Of a stretch of DNA of 64,000 nt, positions 44,554 to 54,060 are shown one piece after another. The position numbers were made by a program, and so were the translations under genes. The DNA is from Acidobacteriota bacterium (GTDB lineage: Bacteria; Acidobacteriota; Terriglobia; Terriglobales; Acidobacteriaceae), in NCBI GenBank assembly GCA_013289795.1, contig JABCZH010000006.1:62001-126000 (forward strand), written 5' to 3'. Numbering within the stretch: the stretch's first letter is position 1; every line of letters begins with the position of its first letter. The notes below the pieces were generated by a model. That model had not been told where the DNA came from, did no database searches, and worked only from the letters and a program-made list of their open reading frames with translations.

Positions 44554-45989
44554 GTCCGGTGCAAAGTCCGACTACGGAAAAGGATAGAATTCATCCACGC
44601 TCAACCGTCATGCCCGCCACCAGCCATTCCGGTTCACGCCTCCTGATCGCCGACGATCAGCGCGATGTGCTTGAAGCCCTGCGACTCCTGCTTAAGCCCG
44701 AGGGGTTCGCCATCGAGACCGCCACGTCGCCTGCGGGCGTGCTGGATGCACTCGGCCTGCGCGAATTCGACGCTGTTCTCATCGATCTGAATTACACCCG
44801 CGACACCACCTCCGGCCAGGAGGGCCTGGACCTGCTTTCACGAATTCAGGCAGTGGACAGCACTCTTCCGGTGATCGTGATGACTGCGTGGAGCAGCGTT
44901 GACCTGGCCGTCGAGGCCATGCGCCGCGGCGCTCGCGACTTCGTGCAGAAGCCCTGGGAGAACGCGCGGTTGCTCTCCGTTCTGCGCACTCAACTGGAAC
45001 TGGGCGGCGCTCTACGTCGCAGTCAGCGCCTGGAGGCCGAGAACCGTTTACTGCGCGCCGAAGGACTGCCCAAGTTCATTGCAAATGCCGAGTCCATGCA
45101 GCCCGTGCTGCGCCTGATCAGCAGCATCGGCCCCTCGGACGCCAACGTCCTGGTCACCGGCGAGCATGGCAGCGGGAAAGAGGTCGTTGCCCGCACCTTG
45201 CATGCGCTCTCCAATCGCGCTTCCCGGCCACTGGTCGCCGTCAACACCGGCGGCTTGCCCGAGGGCATTTTCGAGAGTGAACTCTTTGGGCACGTGAAAG
45301 GCGCTTTCACCGATGCTAAAACGGACCGCATCGGCCGCTTCGAACTGGCTCACGGCGGAACGCTGTTTCTCGACGAAATTGCCAACATCCCGATTTCCCA
45401 ACAGGCCAAGCTGCTTCGTGTGCTCGAAAGTGGCGAGATGGAGCGGGTCGGGTCTTCGCAAACCCGTCGCGTGGACGTGCGGATCATTTCCGCCACCAAC
45501 GCCGATCTCGATCAGGAAGTCACTGCCGGACGCTTCCGGCAGGATCTTCTCTTCCGCCTGAACACCGTCGAGATTCAACTGCCGGCGCTGCGTGATCGCC
45601 GTCAGGACATTCCTCCCCTGGCCACATACTTCCTGAGCCGCTACTCCGAACGCTACCGCAAGCCGGTCAAGACCTTCGATCCTCCCGCCATGCAGGCCAT
45701 GCTGGAGTATCCCTGGCCCGGCAACGTGCGCGAACTCGACCACGCCGTCGAGCGCGCGGTCCTGCTTTCAACCGGGGACGCCGTACGCAGCAGCGATCTC
45801 AGCCTGAAGGCTCCCCAGGCCGGCACGCAGCGCTTGGAAGAACTGAGCCTGGAAGAAGTCGAATCCCTCTTGATTCGCAAAGCAGTCGACCGTTATGGTG
45901 GCAATATCAGCCAGGCGGCTGAGGCGCTGGGATTGAGCCGTAGCGCACTCTATCGGCGTCTGCAGAAATATGGAATCGGAAGCAGCTAA
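44550..45989 (+). CDS. NtrC-family sigma-54-dependent response regulator
   Basis: 479 residues if read from the TTG at 44550, which overlaps the TolC stop; ATG 44610 is possible and loses only 20 residues before the receiver. The receiver domain carries acidic pocket D35/D36, phospho-acceptor D79 and K134. The central AAA+ domain has Walker A (GEHGSGKE, 204-211), Walker B (GTLFLDEI, about 270-277) and a GAFTDA loop (251-256) instead of the usual GAFTGA. The C-terminal helix-turn-helix is at about 455-476 (NISQAAEALGLSRSALYRRLQKYG). It is expected to activate sigma-54 promoters, probably for this cluster. It overlaps the kinase gene by 20 bases. Confidence 0.85.
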   Translation: MSPVQSPTTEKDRIHPRSTVMPATSHSGSRLLIADDQRDVLEALRLLLKPEGFAIETATSPAGVLDALGLREFDAVLIDLNYTRDTTSGQEGLDLLSRIQAVDSTLPVIVMTAWSSVDLAVEAMRRGARDFVQKPWENARLLSVLRTQLELGGALRRSQRLEAENRLLRAEGLPKFIANAESMQPVLRLISSIGPSDANVLVTGEHGSGKEVVARTLHALSNRASRPLVAVNTGGLPEGIFESELFGHVKGAFTDAKTDRIGRFELAHGGTLFLDEIANIPISQQAKLLRVLESGEMERVGSSQTRRVDVRIISATNADLDQEVTAGRFRQDLLFRLNTVEIQLPALRDRRQDIPPLATYFLSRYSERYRKPVKTFDPPAMQAMLEYPWPGNVRELDHAVERAVLLSTGDAVRSSDLSLKAPQAGTQRLEELSLEEVESLLIRKAVDRYGGNISQAAEALGLSRSALYRRLQKYGIGSS

Positions 45990-47376
45990 CCCGGTCCGTC
46001 CCACTGCCGCAGTTACGCCTTCGCCCCAGCCTCGCACCCGCCCCCGGCGAAAGCCCAAGCGCTATCTGAGTCATGAAAACCGCATTCTGCTGCTGGCGTT
46101 GGGATCCGGCGCGGCCGGAGTCGTGCTCACACTGCTGCTGCTCTGGACCGGCGAGCACGATCCCAACACCCGCTGGAGCCTGACTTCCATTGTTGTTCTG
46201 CTATGGGTGGGCTTTGCCTTCGGATTGCGCGCGGCTGTGATCCGGCCCTTGCAGACTCTTTCCAACATGCAGTCTGCTCTTCGCGAGGGTGATTTCTCCT
46301 TCCGGGTCCGCGGTGCCAAGTCGGGGGATGCTCTCGGCGAGCTCATGCTTGAAGTCAATACGCTCTCCGAATTGCTGCGCGAGCAGCGCCTGGGCGCGAT
46401 GGAAGCCAGCGCACTCCTCACCACCGTGATGACCGAAATCGACGTTGCCGTCTTTGCCTTCGACGGCGACCAGCGGCTTCGCTTGGTGAACCGCGCCGGT
46501 GAGCGCCTCATGGCCCAGAACGCCGAACGCCTGCTGGGCAAGAGCGCCGAAGAACTGGGCCTGCTCGAATGCTTGCAGGGAGAATCCGCACGCACTCTGG
46601 AAAAGATTTTCCCCGGACAATCCGGCCGTTGGGGCGTCCGCCGCTCCGTGTTTCGGCAGGGCGGCAAGCCGCACTATCTGGTGGTTCTCGCTGACCTGAG
46701 CCGCGCCCTCCGCGAAGAAGAGCGCCAGGCCTGGCAGCGGTTGGTGCGTGTGCTCGGACATGAATTGAACAACTCGCTCGCGCCCATCTGCTCCATCGCC
46801 GGCAGCCTGGAAGATCTCATGAAGCGCGAGATTCGCGCCGCCGATTGGCAGGATGATCTCCGCCGCGGGCTCCGGGTCATTGCCGACCGTTCCGACGCGC
46901 TAAGCCGCTTCATGCGCGACTACTCCCGTCTCACGCGTCTCCCCAAGCCCGAGCTTCGCCCCATCGATCTGAATGTGCTGGTCAAAACCGCGGCCGGTTT
47001 GGAAACGCGCACCGCAGTCGAGATCGAGCCAGGACCCACGATCGTTATGAACCTCGATTCCGACCAGCTTCAGCAAGCGTTAATCAACCTGATCCGCAAC
47101 GCTGTGGACGCCTCGCTCGAAGCCGGAGGGAAAGTTCGAGTCGGCTGGACGAAAAACGCGAATTGGGTCCATCTCATCGTCCGCGACGAGGGTCCCGGCA
47201 TCGCCAACCCCGGCAATCTGTTTGTGCCGTTCTTTACCACCAAACCCGGAGGCTCCGGGATCGGCCTGGTGCTAAGCCGCCAGATCGCCGAAGCCCACGG
47301 CGGCACCCTTTCGTTGCGAAACCGGGAAAAGGATAAAGGCTGCGAAGCGATCATCCAATTGCCACTCTCGCCCTGA
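45970..47376 (+). CDS. NtrY-like sensor histidine kinase
   Basis: 468 residues. Two membrane helices (about 39-60 and 69-90) with a short periplasmic loop are followed by a HAMP domain (about 92-140), a PAS-like domain (about 150-240), the dimerisation/phosphoacceptor region with H264 in GHELNNSLAPI, and an HATPase_c domain (residue 350 to end, with NLIRNAVDAS, DEGPGI and GSGIGLVLS). The GHELNN box is typical of NtrY/NtrB-type kinases pairing with NtrC-type regulators. The tiny periplasmic loop makes membrane or cytoplasmic sensing more likely than ligand binding outside. It is the last gene of the export cluster. Confidence 0.85.
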   Translation: MESEAANPVRPTAAVTPSPQPRTRPRRKPKRYLSHENRILLLALGSGAAGVVLTLLLLWTGEHDPNTRWSLTSIVVLLWVGFAFGLRAAVIRPLQTLSNMQSALREGDFSFRVRGAKSGDALGELMLEVNTLSELLREQRLGAMEASALLTTVMTEIDVAVFAFDGDQRLRLVNRAGERLMAQNAERLLGKSAEELGLLECLQGESARTLEKIFPGQSGRWGVRRSVFRQGGKPHYLVVLADLSRALREEERQAWQRLVRVLGHELNNSLAPICSIAGSLEDLMKREIRAADWQDDLRRGLRVIADRSDALSRFMRDYSRLTRLPKPELRPIDLNVLVKTAAGLETRTAVEIEPGPTIVMNLDSDQLQQALINLIRNAVDASLEAGGKVRVGWTKNANWVHLIVRDEGPGIANPGNLFVPFFTTKPGGSGIGLVLSRQIAEAHGGTLSLRNREKDKGCEAIIQLPLSP

Positions 47377-47385
47377 ATAGGTTTC

Positions 47386-47515
47386 TCCCTGCGTACTCTT
47401 CAGCCGTTCTCAGCGACCTCTGCGTTGTGAGGTTTGTGACCACGAACTGGCAAGGACGGAAGCCTTAATCGCAGAGGTCGTCGAGAAGAACAAAGAGCAC
47501 GCGCAGAACGCCATC
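47386..47515. repeat. Palindromic intergenic repeat (diverged family 1 member)
   Basis: GCCGTTCTCAGCGACCTCTGCGTT and AATCGCAGAGGTCGTCGAGAAGAAC-type arms pair imperfectly around a loop of more than 40 bases. It lies after the export cluster and before the next promoterless-looking gap. Confidence 0.55.
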
Positions 47516-47628
47516 GTAGAAATTGAGACCCTGGCAAAAATCACAACCACAGGCAACTCCGGCCACCATACGTTACAATGACTCGCCCTTTAACATCCAG
47601 ACTTTCCAATCACAATACCGGAGGCAAA

Positions 47629-48216
47629 ATGAAACGGTTGCTGCTGTGTTTGATCGTAGGCTTAGCGTTTGCCGGCACCCTGAGCGCACAAGACCAGGAC
47701 AAAGACAAAGACGGAGACCCCGTCCTGCGGGATTCCGATAAATTCTTTCTTCCTAAAGATACCTTTTGGGGATACGCCCAGTTCGATCTCGCTCCCCCGC
47801 ACAACGAAATCGATCCTAACCTGTGCGCGGGAAATGCTGGCACGTTCGGCGGCGTCAACGCGCCATGTAGCGAATTCGCTCGCTATATGCTCTCCGGCCT
47901 GCTCGAGGTCCGCCCGTTCGGCAAAGGTCAGTTGCGCCGGTTCATGGTCTGGGGACAGCCGTCATTTCTGTTCGGCAAGACCATTCCGCAGACCTCGTAC
48001 ACCTGGTCATTTGATGCCATCGGCATCGAGCATTCCTGGGGCGTGGCAGTCTATATAGCCAAGGGATTCGATGTCCGCTTCACCCAGCATTTCCTGTTCG
48101 ACCGTCTGGGCGCCCGCGACACCCACCTCGGCCCCGCCGACCTCGGCAACAACGGCCCCTGGGGACGCTACAACGCCATCGGAGTGAGAAAAACTTTTGG
48201 CACGCGGAGATGGTGA
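47629..48216 (+). CDS. Small secreted protein, possible outer-membrane barrel
   Basis: 195 residues from ATG 47629, preceded by GGAGG. The signal peptide MKRLLLCLIVGLAFAGTLSAQ is followed by a charged D/K-rich stretch (DQDKDKDGD) and then alternating aromatic and hydrophobic segments (YAQFDLAPPH, RFMVWGQPSFLF, YTWSFDAIGIEHSWGVAVYI). These end in RKTFGTRRW, compatible with a small beta-barrel. No family was recognised. A TACAAT box lies about 50 bases upstream (47574-47579). It is unlikely to be part of the export cluster, being separated by a repeat and 252 bases. Confidence 0.65.
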   Translation: MKRLLLCLIVGLAFAGTLSAQDQDKDKDGDPVLRDSDKFFLPKDTFWGYAQFDLAPPHNEIDPNLCAGNAGTFGGVNAPCSEFARYMLSGLLEVRPFGKGQLRRFMVWGQPSFLFGKTIPQTSYTWSFDAIGIEHSWGVAVYIAKGFDVRFTQHFLFDRLGARDTHLGPADLGNNGPWGRYNAIGVRKTFGTRRW

Positions 48217-48375
48217 GGGTGAGCGGCTTTCAGCCGCGAAGCGGCGTCAGAATGCAGCCCACGGCGCAAGCCGCGGGAAAAATGAAGAAGTGAACAAGCC
48301 GCCGAGCGGCGAAGGACAAGTACGACGTTGCAACTCGCGGAATCCATCAACCTTGTCAAATCGTCCAGTGCTCTC

Positions 48376-48870
48376 CTACGCCGCGGCCGCCACTGGCCGC
48401 CTGCGCCGGAACAGCCAGATAATCAGCGCCACAAACCCGCCGAACAGCACCACCGGTGCCACCAGAATCAGCAGCATCCACCCGGCACCGCCCAGGGAAG
48501 TAACGTCGCCCGAGATTGTGGACTGCGGGTCGCGCTTCACCATACCGCCCACCGCCACCGCATCGCCGGCGATCTGGGTCCCGGTCCGCAACCGGACATC
48601 GCCCACCACGGTCGTAACCCCGCCCGCCACCTGCGCTCCCTGTTCCAACACCACGCTGCCGGCCACGGCCACCGCGTCACCAGCGACTTGTCCGCGGATG
48701 TAGATTGAACAGGCAACGCACACCAGGTCGCCAGCCTTGTCCTGCGGCTGGACATAGATGTCCCGTCCGATATGCACCTGGTCAGAGTTCTTTTGGGCAA
48801 ACAGCGGAGTTGAACATAAAGTAAGCGCAGCAGCCACAAGCATCACAACGTAGCGGCAGATTCGAGGCAT
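48376..48870 (-). CDS. Secreted bactofilin/polymer-forming-like membrane protein
   Basis: 164 residues from the ATG ending at 48870, with GGGGGAAA before it. A signal peptide (to LFAQ) is followed by short repeats of the right-handed beta-helix kind (VHIGRDIYVQ, GQVAGDAVAVAGSV, GAQVAGGVTTVVGDVRL, GTQIAGDAVAVGGMV) and a C-terminal membrane helix (WMLLILVAPVVLFGGFVALIIWLF) ending RRRRP. The repeat style is that of bactofilins and related polymer-forming proteins, but with a signal peptide and C-terminal anchor, so it would sit outside the inner membrane. The role is probably envelope structure; this is inference. Confidence 0.7.
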   Translation of the reverse strand: MPRICRYVVMLVAAALTLCSTPLFAQKNSDQVHIGRDIYVQPQDKAGDLVCVACSIYIRGQVAGDAVAVAGSVVLEQGAQVAGGVTTVVGDVRLRTGTQIAGDAVAVGGMVKRDPQSTISGDVTSLGGAGWMLLILVAPVVLFGGFVALIIWLFRRRRPVAAAA

Positions 48871-49032
48871 ACATTTCCCCCGGCACCATTCGTGCTCACC
48901 CAATAGTACGCCGATTCAAGCTCGAAAGTTCCCCCTTAAATGCCCGGAATCTCAGGGTTTGACGATACTAGCGAAGGCGCGACTCCAAGCCCCGGCTGGG
49001 CGAAAGCGCCCTCCGGACCGAGCTCGGGGATC

Positions 49033-49491
49033 TCATTTCGGTGGCGGATGCTTCGACTCGAGGCAATAGTTCCTCACGTCTCCGAACGCCGTGACCCCAA
49101 TATGTCCGATCGACATCCAGCGTTCCAGCGTGTGGTGTCCCGTGCGATGAAGAATATACGAGATCCCAACCGAGGTCATCGTCCCCGCCGCCTCCAGCGC
49201 TGCAAATCCCGCGGAGTTGTTCACTACTTCGTCCGAAAGAAGAATCTCTTGCCGCCCGCGCGCCTGAAAGTTGCGCGTCGAGGCATAGTCCATCCCGCGC
49301 ACCACCGCAACCCCTGAAAACAACAGAATGTTCGTTTGATCCCAGAAGCGGTGCACGGGCACGGTAGCAGGACGAGGCGAGTCAGGAACAATTGTTGCCG
49401 GTGTGGATGCCGCCTGGGCCGCGGCTAGCGGTCCGCCAATCGCCAAACTTGCCAGCAGAAGTAACAGCCCACCCCTTGCCATCTGACCCAT
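49033..49491 (-). CDS. Small membrane-associated hypothetical protein
   Basis: 152 residues with a signal-like start (GGLLLLLASLAIGGPLAAAQ) and a second hydrophobic region around TNILLFSGVAVVRGMDYAST. The C-terminal half contains HRTGHHTLERWMSIGHIG, with several histidines that could bind metal. Similar small proteins are my impression from acidobacterial genomes, but no family name can be given. The ATG ending at 49491 or the ATG three codons later may be the start; neither has a strong Shine-Dalgarno. Confidence 0.55.
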   Translation of the reverse strand: MGQMARGGLLLLLASLAIGGPLAAAQAASTPATIVPDSPRPATVPVHRFWDQTNILLFSGVAVVRGMDYASTRNFQARGRQEILLSDEVVNNSAGFAALEAAGTMTSVGISYILHRTGHHTLERWMSIGHIGVTAFGDVRNYCLESKHPPPK

Positions 49492-49549
49492 CTGAGCATT
49501 CTAACGGTGACTGCCGTGATCTCGAAATTTCCGGGGAGGATGAAAACAC

Positions 49550-49640
49550 TTTCTTTGCGCCCTTAGCGTGATCCTTTGCGCTTTTTGCGGTAAGAGCTTT
49601 TGACCGCAAAGGCCGCAAAGTCTCACGCGAAGATCGCAAA
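49550..49640. repeat. Palindromic intergenic repeat (hairpin family 1, CTTTGCG subtype)
   Basis: CTTTGCGCCCTTAGCG / GATCCTTTGCGC / TTTTTGCGG left arm, loop TAAGAGCTTTTGACCGCAAAG, right arm GCCGCAAAGTCTCACGCGAAGATCGCAAAG. The loop is shared with the element at 36796. It precedes the isocitrate dehydrogenase promoter. Confidence 0.75.
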
Positions 49641-49702
49641 GAAATCCTATGGGAACCCATGCGGAACGCCTTCCCTGTTTCCCCTGTCTCATGCCCACCC
49701 TT

Positions 49703-49708
49703 TATAAT
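49703..49708 (+). promoter_or_regulatory. TATAAT box upstream of isocitrate dehydrogenase
   Basis: A perfect TATAAT lies 33 bases before the ATG (49742) and about 22 bases before GGAGGA. No strong -35 hexamer is seen. The predicted start of transcription is near 49715. Confidence 0.45.
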
Positions 49709-49741
49709 TGTCAGTTCCCTCAAACCCTGCGGAGGACGTGA

Positions 49742-51169
49742 ATGGCAGTGTCTTACAACGGTGTTGCTGTGCCCGCCGCTGGCGCGACCATCGGCTATGC
49801 CAACGGGCGCTATCAGGTTCCGAACAATCCCATCATTCCTTTTATAGAAGGCGACGGAACTGGCCGCGACATCTGGAAAGCTTCCGTTCGCGTGTTCGAT
49901 AGCGCCGTGCAGAAGGCCTACAACGGCAAGCGCCGCGTCGCCTGGTACGAAGTATTTGCCGGAGAAAAAGCCTACTCCAAATTCAAGAACTGGCTGCCTG
50001 ACGACACCGTCGACGCTATCCGCGAATTCCGCGTCGCCATCAAGGGTCCTCTGACTACACCCGTCGGCGGCGGCATCCGCTCGCTGAACGTCGCCTTGCG
50101 GCAGATTCTTGACCTCTACTCCTGCGTTCGCCCGGTCAGATATTACAAGGGCACTCCCTCTCCGGTGAAGAACCCCGAGCGCATGGACATCGTCATCTAC
50201 CGCGAGAACACCGAAGACGTTTATGCCGGCATTGAGTGGGAAGAGGGGACACCGGAATGCGCCCGGCTGATCGAATTTCTCAACAAAGACATGTTGAAGG
50301 GCAGCAAGAAGCAAGTCCGGCTCGATTCCGGTGTCGGCATCAAACCCATATCCGTAAGTGGCACCAAGCGGCTGGTGCGTGTGGCCATTCAGTTCGCGCT
50401 CGACAGCGGCCGCAAGACTGTCACCCTGGTACACAAGGGAAACATACAGAAATTCACCGAAGGCGCGTTCCGCAAGTGGGGATACGAACTGGCCACCGAG
50501 GAATTTCGCAATGATGTCGTCACCGAGCGCGAGAGCTGGATTCTCGACAACCAAGACAAGAATCCGAACCTCACCGCCGAAGAAAACGCCAGTCTGATCG
50601 AACCTGGCCTGGAGTTCGCCGCCGAAGCTTTTCGCCAATCCGTGTACCAGGAAGTGCGCGACGTTCTCGCAGCCATCTACGCCACTCACGGCAAAGGCGC
50701 CTGGAAAAAGAAACTAAAGATAAACGATCGCATTGCCGATTCCGTCTTTCAGCAGATCGTGACTCGAGCCGACGAATATTCCGTGCTGGCGACACCCAAC
50801 TTGAACGGTGACTACATTTCCGATGCCTGCGCCGCACAAGTTGGAGGGCTTGGGATCGCTCCCGGCGCCAACATCGGTGACGGCTACGCCATATTCGAGG
50901 CCACGCATGGCACCGCACCGAAGTACGCCGATAAAGACGTCATCAATCCCGGCTCCGTGATCCTCTCCGGCGTAATGATGTTTCGCTTGTTGGGTTGGAA
51001 CGAAGCCGCCGACCTGATTGAGCAGGGAATGGAACGTACCATCGAGCAAAAGAAAGTCACCTATGACTTCGAGCGGCTGATGACCGGCGCCACCAAAGTC
51101 AGCACCAGCGAATTCGCCGGCCATATTATCGAGAACATGGACGCGGCCGTGCTGAGCACAGCGCGGTGA
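49742..51169 (+). CDS. icd: NADP-type isocitrate dehydrogenase
   Basis: 475 residues, slightly longer than the 416 of E. coli Icd. The enzyme converts isocitrate to 2-oxoglutarate and CO2 in the tricarboxylic acid cycle. The substrate loop [12 protein letters not shown] contains S114, equivalent to the regulatory serine 113 of E. coli Icd. [39 protein letters not shown] (with the K and Y of NADP specificity) and the conserved GDGTG start are present. It is followed by malate dehydrogenase 61 bases downstream on the same strand. Promoter and Shine-Dalgarno (GGAGGA) are visible just upstream. Confidence 0.93.
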   Translation: MAVSYNGVAVPAAGATIGYANGRYQVPNNPIIPFIEGDGTGRDIWKASVRVFDSAVQKAYNGKRRVAWYEVFAGEKAYSKFKNWLPDDTVDAIREFRVAIKGPLTTPVGGGIRSLNVALRQILDLYSCVRPVRYYKGTPSPVKNPERMDIVIYRENTEDVYAGIEWEEGTPECARLIEFLNKDMLKGSKKQVRLDSGVGIKPISVSGTKRLVRVAIQFALDSGRKTVTLVHKGNIQKFTEGAFRKWGYELATEEFRNDVVTERESWILDNQDKNPNLTAEENASLIEPGLEFAAEAFRQSVYQEVRDVLAAIYATHGKGAWKKKLKINDRIADSVFQQIVTRADEYSVLATPNLNGDYISDACAAQVGGLGIAPGANIGDGYAIFEATHGTAPKYADKDVINPGSVILSGVMMFRLLGWNEAADLIEQGMERTIEQKKVTYDFERLMTGATKVSTSEFAGHIIENMDAAVLSTAR

Positions 51170-51173
51170 TTTA

Positions 51174-51210
51174 CCCTGTGGTCTCTGTGCCCTCTGTGGT
51201 TAAAGGTTTG
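51174..51210. repeat. Single-arm member of hairpin family 1
   Basis: CCTGTGGTCTCTGTGCCCTCTGTGGTTAAAGG without a matching partner arm nearby, in the 61-base gap between icd and mdh. It has the same unit structure as the paired elements. Confidence 0.55.
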
Positions 51211-51218
51211 TCATTTAG

Positions 51219-52157
<939 letters not shown>

Positions 52158-52236
52158 GGCGATCAACGTCGAAGAGCACGGCGTAGTCAGCTCGAGGCTA
52201 GGCGTACAATATGGTGGCGTTCGAACGAGGCACCCC

Positions 52237-52665
52237 ATGCGGAAGGTAGCCCTGGTCTTCATAGTCGCCGTGATAGTGGTCATCCTCTGGCTGCCATTGC
52301 GAAAGCCTGCGACTCACCGCATCAGCCTAACCACTTACTTCCGGAGCGGTGAAGGGCTGCAATCCAAAGCCCCGGTCCGGGTCGACGGGGTAGAACTTGG
52401 CTCGGTAACGAGTGTCCGTGTTCGTCCAGAACTTGGGGAGCGACCTGTTGAAGTAGTTATGGTGATTGCCACATCTTACGACCTTGCGATCCCAAGCGAC
52501 TCACCCGTGTTCCTGACGACAGGAGGACTCTTGGGTTCAACGCTCGTTGACATAGACACTCGCCACGCTCAGGGAGTTCGGATCGGAAATAACGGCGTAC
52601 TGCCGAGCTCAGAGCTAACAGACGAGGAAAAGAACGAAGCAAACCGCCAGGCCGCGAGGCTATGA
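52237..52665 (+). CDS. Lone MCE-domain (MlaD-like) protein
   Basis: 142 residues from ATG 52237: an N-terminal membrane helix (VALVFIVAVIVVILWLPL) and a single MCE domain (ISLTTYFRSGEGLQSKAPVRVDGVELGSVTSVRV, GGLLGSTLVDIDT). MCE proteins form hexameric rings in the periplasm for lipid transfer and are usually encoded with a permease and ATPase (MlaE/MlaF), which are absent here. The C-terminal tail is short, so no needle-like extension is present. A TACAAT lies about 27 bases upstream. It overlaps the tiny frame at 52662 by four bases. Confidence 0.75.
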   Translation: MRKVALVFIVAVIVVILWLPLRKPATHRISLTTYFRSGEGLQSKAPVRVDGVELGSVTSVRVRPELGERPVEVVMVIATSYDLAIPSDSPVFLTTGGLLGSTLVDIDTRHAQGVRIGNNGVLPSSELTDEEKNEANRQAARL

Positions 52666-52766
52666 ATCGTCTTGCAGATGCTGTTGCGCAAGCGACGACA
52701 AAGATCGCTCCTCCCGACAAACAACCTGAGAGTCCTGCAACGCCCGGCAATCATTCGCCCAAATAG
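52662..52766 (+). CDS. Candidate 34-residue ORF coupled to the MCE gene
   Basis: ATG 52662 overlaps the MCE stop (ATGA) and gives a 34-residue peptide beginning MNRLADAVAQATTK, rich in A, P, T and Q. Coupled translation is plausible, but the peptide shows no domain, and the downstream region is convergent with a cyclophilin gene. It could also be a chance frame. Confidence 0.3.
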   Translation: MNRLADAVAQATTKIAPPDKQPESPATPGNHSPK

Positions 52767-52771
52767 CCGCC

Positions 52772-53299
52772 CTACACCGTCTCCACCACCACCGCCTTCA
52801 ACACCGCATCTTTCACCGGCTTGTCATTCCTGCCCCGCGGGACGCCTACAATCTTCTCCACCACATCCTGACCCTCGACCACCTCGCCGAAAATCGTGTG
52901 CTTGCCGGTGAGCCATGTCGTCGGCGCGAGAGTAATAAAGAATTGCGAGCCATTGGTATTCGGCCCCGCGTTCGCCATCGCCAGTTTGCCCGGCTTGTCG
53001 AACTTGTGCGGCGATCCCTTGGTCTCATCCTCAAACTGATAGCCCGGACCGCCCATACCGGTACCCGCAGGATCGCCGCCCTGAATCATGAAATCGGGTA
53101 TGACCCGGTGAAAAATCGTGCCGTCATACAAACGGTCTTTGCTCTTCTTACGGCTCACGGGATGTGTCCACTCCCGCTTACCTTCGGCCAGTTCGACGAA
53201 GTTCGCCACAGTCTTGGGCGCTTCCTTCTCGAACAGGCGGCAAACGATCGTGCCTTCCGACGTATTAAAAGTCGCATAAGTGCCAGGTTGCCGTGTCAT
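52772..53299 (-). CDS. Cytoplasmic cyclophilin-type peptidyl-prolyl isomerase
   Basis: 175 residues from the ATG ending at 53299 (AAAGGAATTTCC before it); the frame extends 21 codons upstream without family similarity. Cyclophilin landmarks are [15 protein letters not shown] with the active arginine, [16 protein letters not shown], and a tryptophan in [12 protein letters not shown]. It catalyses cis-trans isomerisation of prolyl bonds. It has no signal peptide. It follows a second, exported cyclophilin gene on the same strand with a 19-base gap, so both are probably one operon. Confidence 0.9.
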   Translation of the reverse strand: MTRQPGTYATFNTSEGTIVCRLFEKEAPKTVANFVELAEGKREWTHPVSRKKSKDRLYDGTIFHRVIPDFMIQGGDPAGTGMGGPGYQFEDETKGSPHKFDKPGKLAMANAGPNTNGSQFFITLAPTTWLTGKHTIFGEVVEGQDVVEKIVGVPRGRNDKPVKDAVLKAVVVETV

Positions 53300-53318
53300 G
53301 GAAATTCCTTTCCAGAAA

Positions 53319-53927
53319 TTACTTCGTCGCAGACTTCGCGCCTTGAATCGTGATGTGAACAATCTTCACCGGCCGGTAAGGCTTGTCGTTCGAATCGCGT
53401 CCCATACGGGCGATCTCTTTCACCAGCGTTACGCTGGCATCATCGCATTGCCCGAAAAGCGTATAGCCGCCATTCAAACTGGGGTAGGGAACTTCGGTGA
53501 TAAAGAACTGCGAGCCGTTGGTGTCCGGGCCAGAATTCGCATAAGCCAGGCGTCCAGGGCGGTCAAACTTCAGATCGGGCGAAGTCTCGTTCTTAAACTG
53601 ATAGCCCGGGTCGCCGCTGCTGTCGCCCGCCGGGTCTCCACCCTGAATCATAAAGTTAGGAATCACCCGATGGAAAATCGTTCCGTCGTAGAGCGGTACG
53701 CCGTGCTTTTTCTGATGGGTGACCGGACTGGTCCAGTCCTTGGTGCCGTTCGAGAGCCCAATAAAGTTCGCAACTCCGATTGGGGCCACATCCGGAAATA
53801 GAGTACAGGTAAGCTTGCCGGCGGTGGTGTCGATGACCGCCGTCGGCCCGGCCGCAGCCGCGGCGAAAGCTACCTGCGACCCCAGCGCGAACAGCATAAC
53901 AACGAAAGCGAGAACTGGTTTACGCAT
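53319..53927 (-). CDS. Exported cyclophilin-type peptidyl-prolyl isomerase
   Basis: 202 residues with a signal peptide ([22 protein letters not shown]) and a cyclophilin domain. [27 protein letters not shown] and [31 protein letters not shown] keep the active arginine, phenylalanine and glutamine; the tryptophan of the other copy is replaced, as in PpiA-like enzymes. It should help fold proteins in the periplasm. It is the first of two adjacent isomerase genes; its stop lies 19 bases before the cytoplasmic one. Confidence 0.9.
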   Translation of the reverse strand: MRKPVLAFVVMLFALGSQVAFAAAAAGPTAVIDTTAGKLTCTLFPDVAPIGVANFIGLSNGTKDWTSPVTHQKKHGVPLYDGTIFHRVIPNFMIQGGDPAGDSSGDPGYQFKNETSPDLKFDRPGRLAYANSGPDTNGSQFFITEVPYPSLNGGYTLFGQCDDASVTLVKEIARMGRDSNDKPYRPVKIVHITIQGAKSATK

Positions 53928-53997
53928 GACTCAGCTCCTTGAAGTTTGATGGCAGAATTATGAATTGTACGACATTGAGTCGAAAAATTGCTTCGGT

Positions 53998-54060
53998 ACC
54001 TGCTCGTTTAGGTTTTCTTTGCCATCTTTGCGAACACTTCGCGACCTTTGCGCTCAAGCT
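53998..54060. repeat. Single-arm member of hairpin family 1
   Basis: TTTGCCATCTTTGCGAACACTTCGCGACCTTTGCGCTC in the gap between the exported cyclophilin and the dipeptidase gene. It carries CTTTGCG units and no obvious partner arm. Confidence 0.45.
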
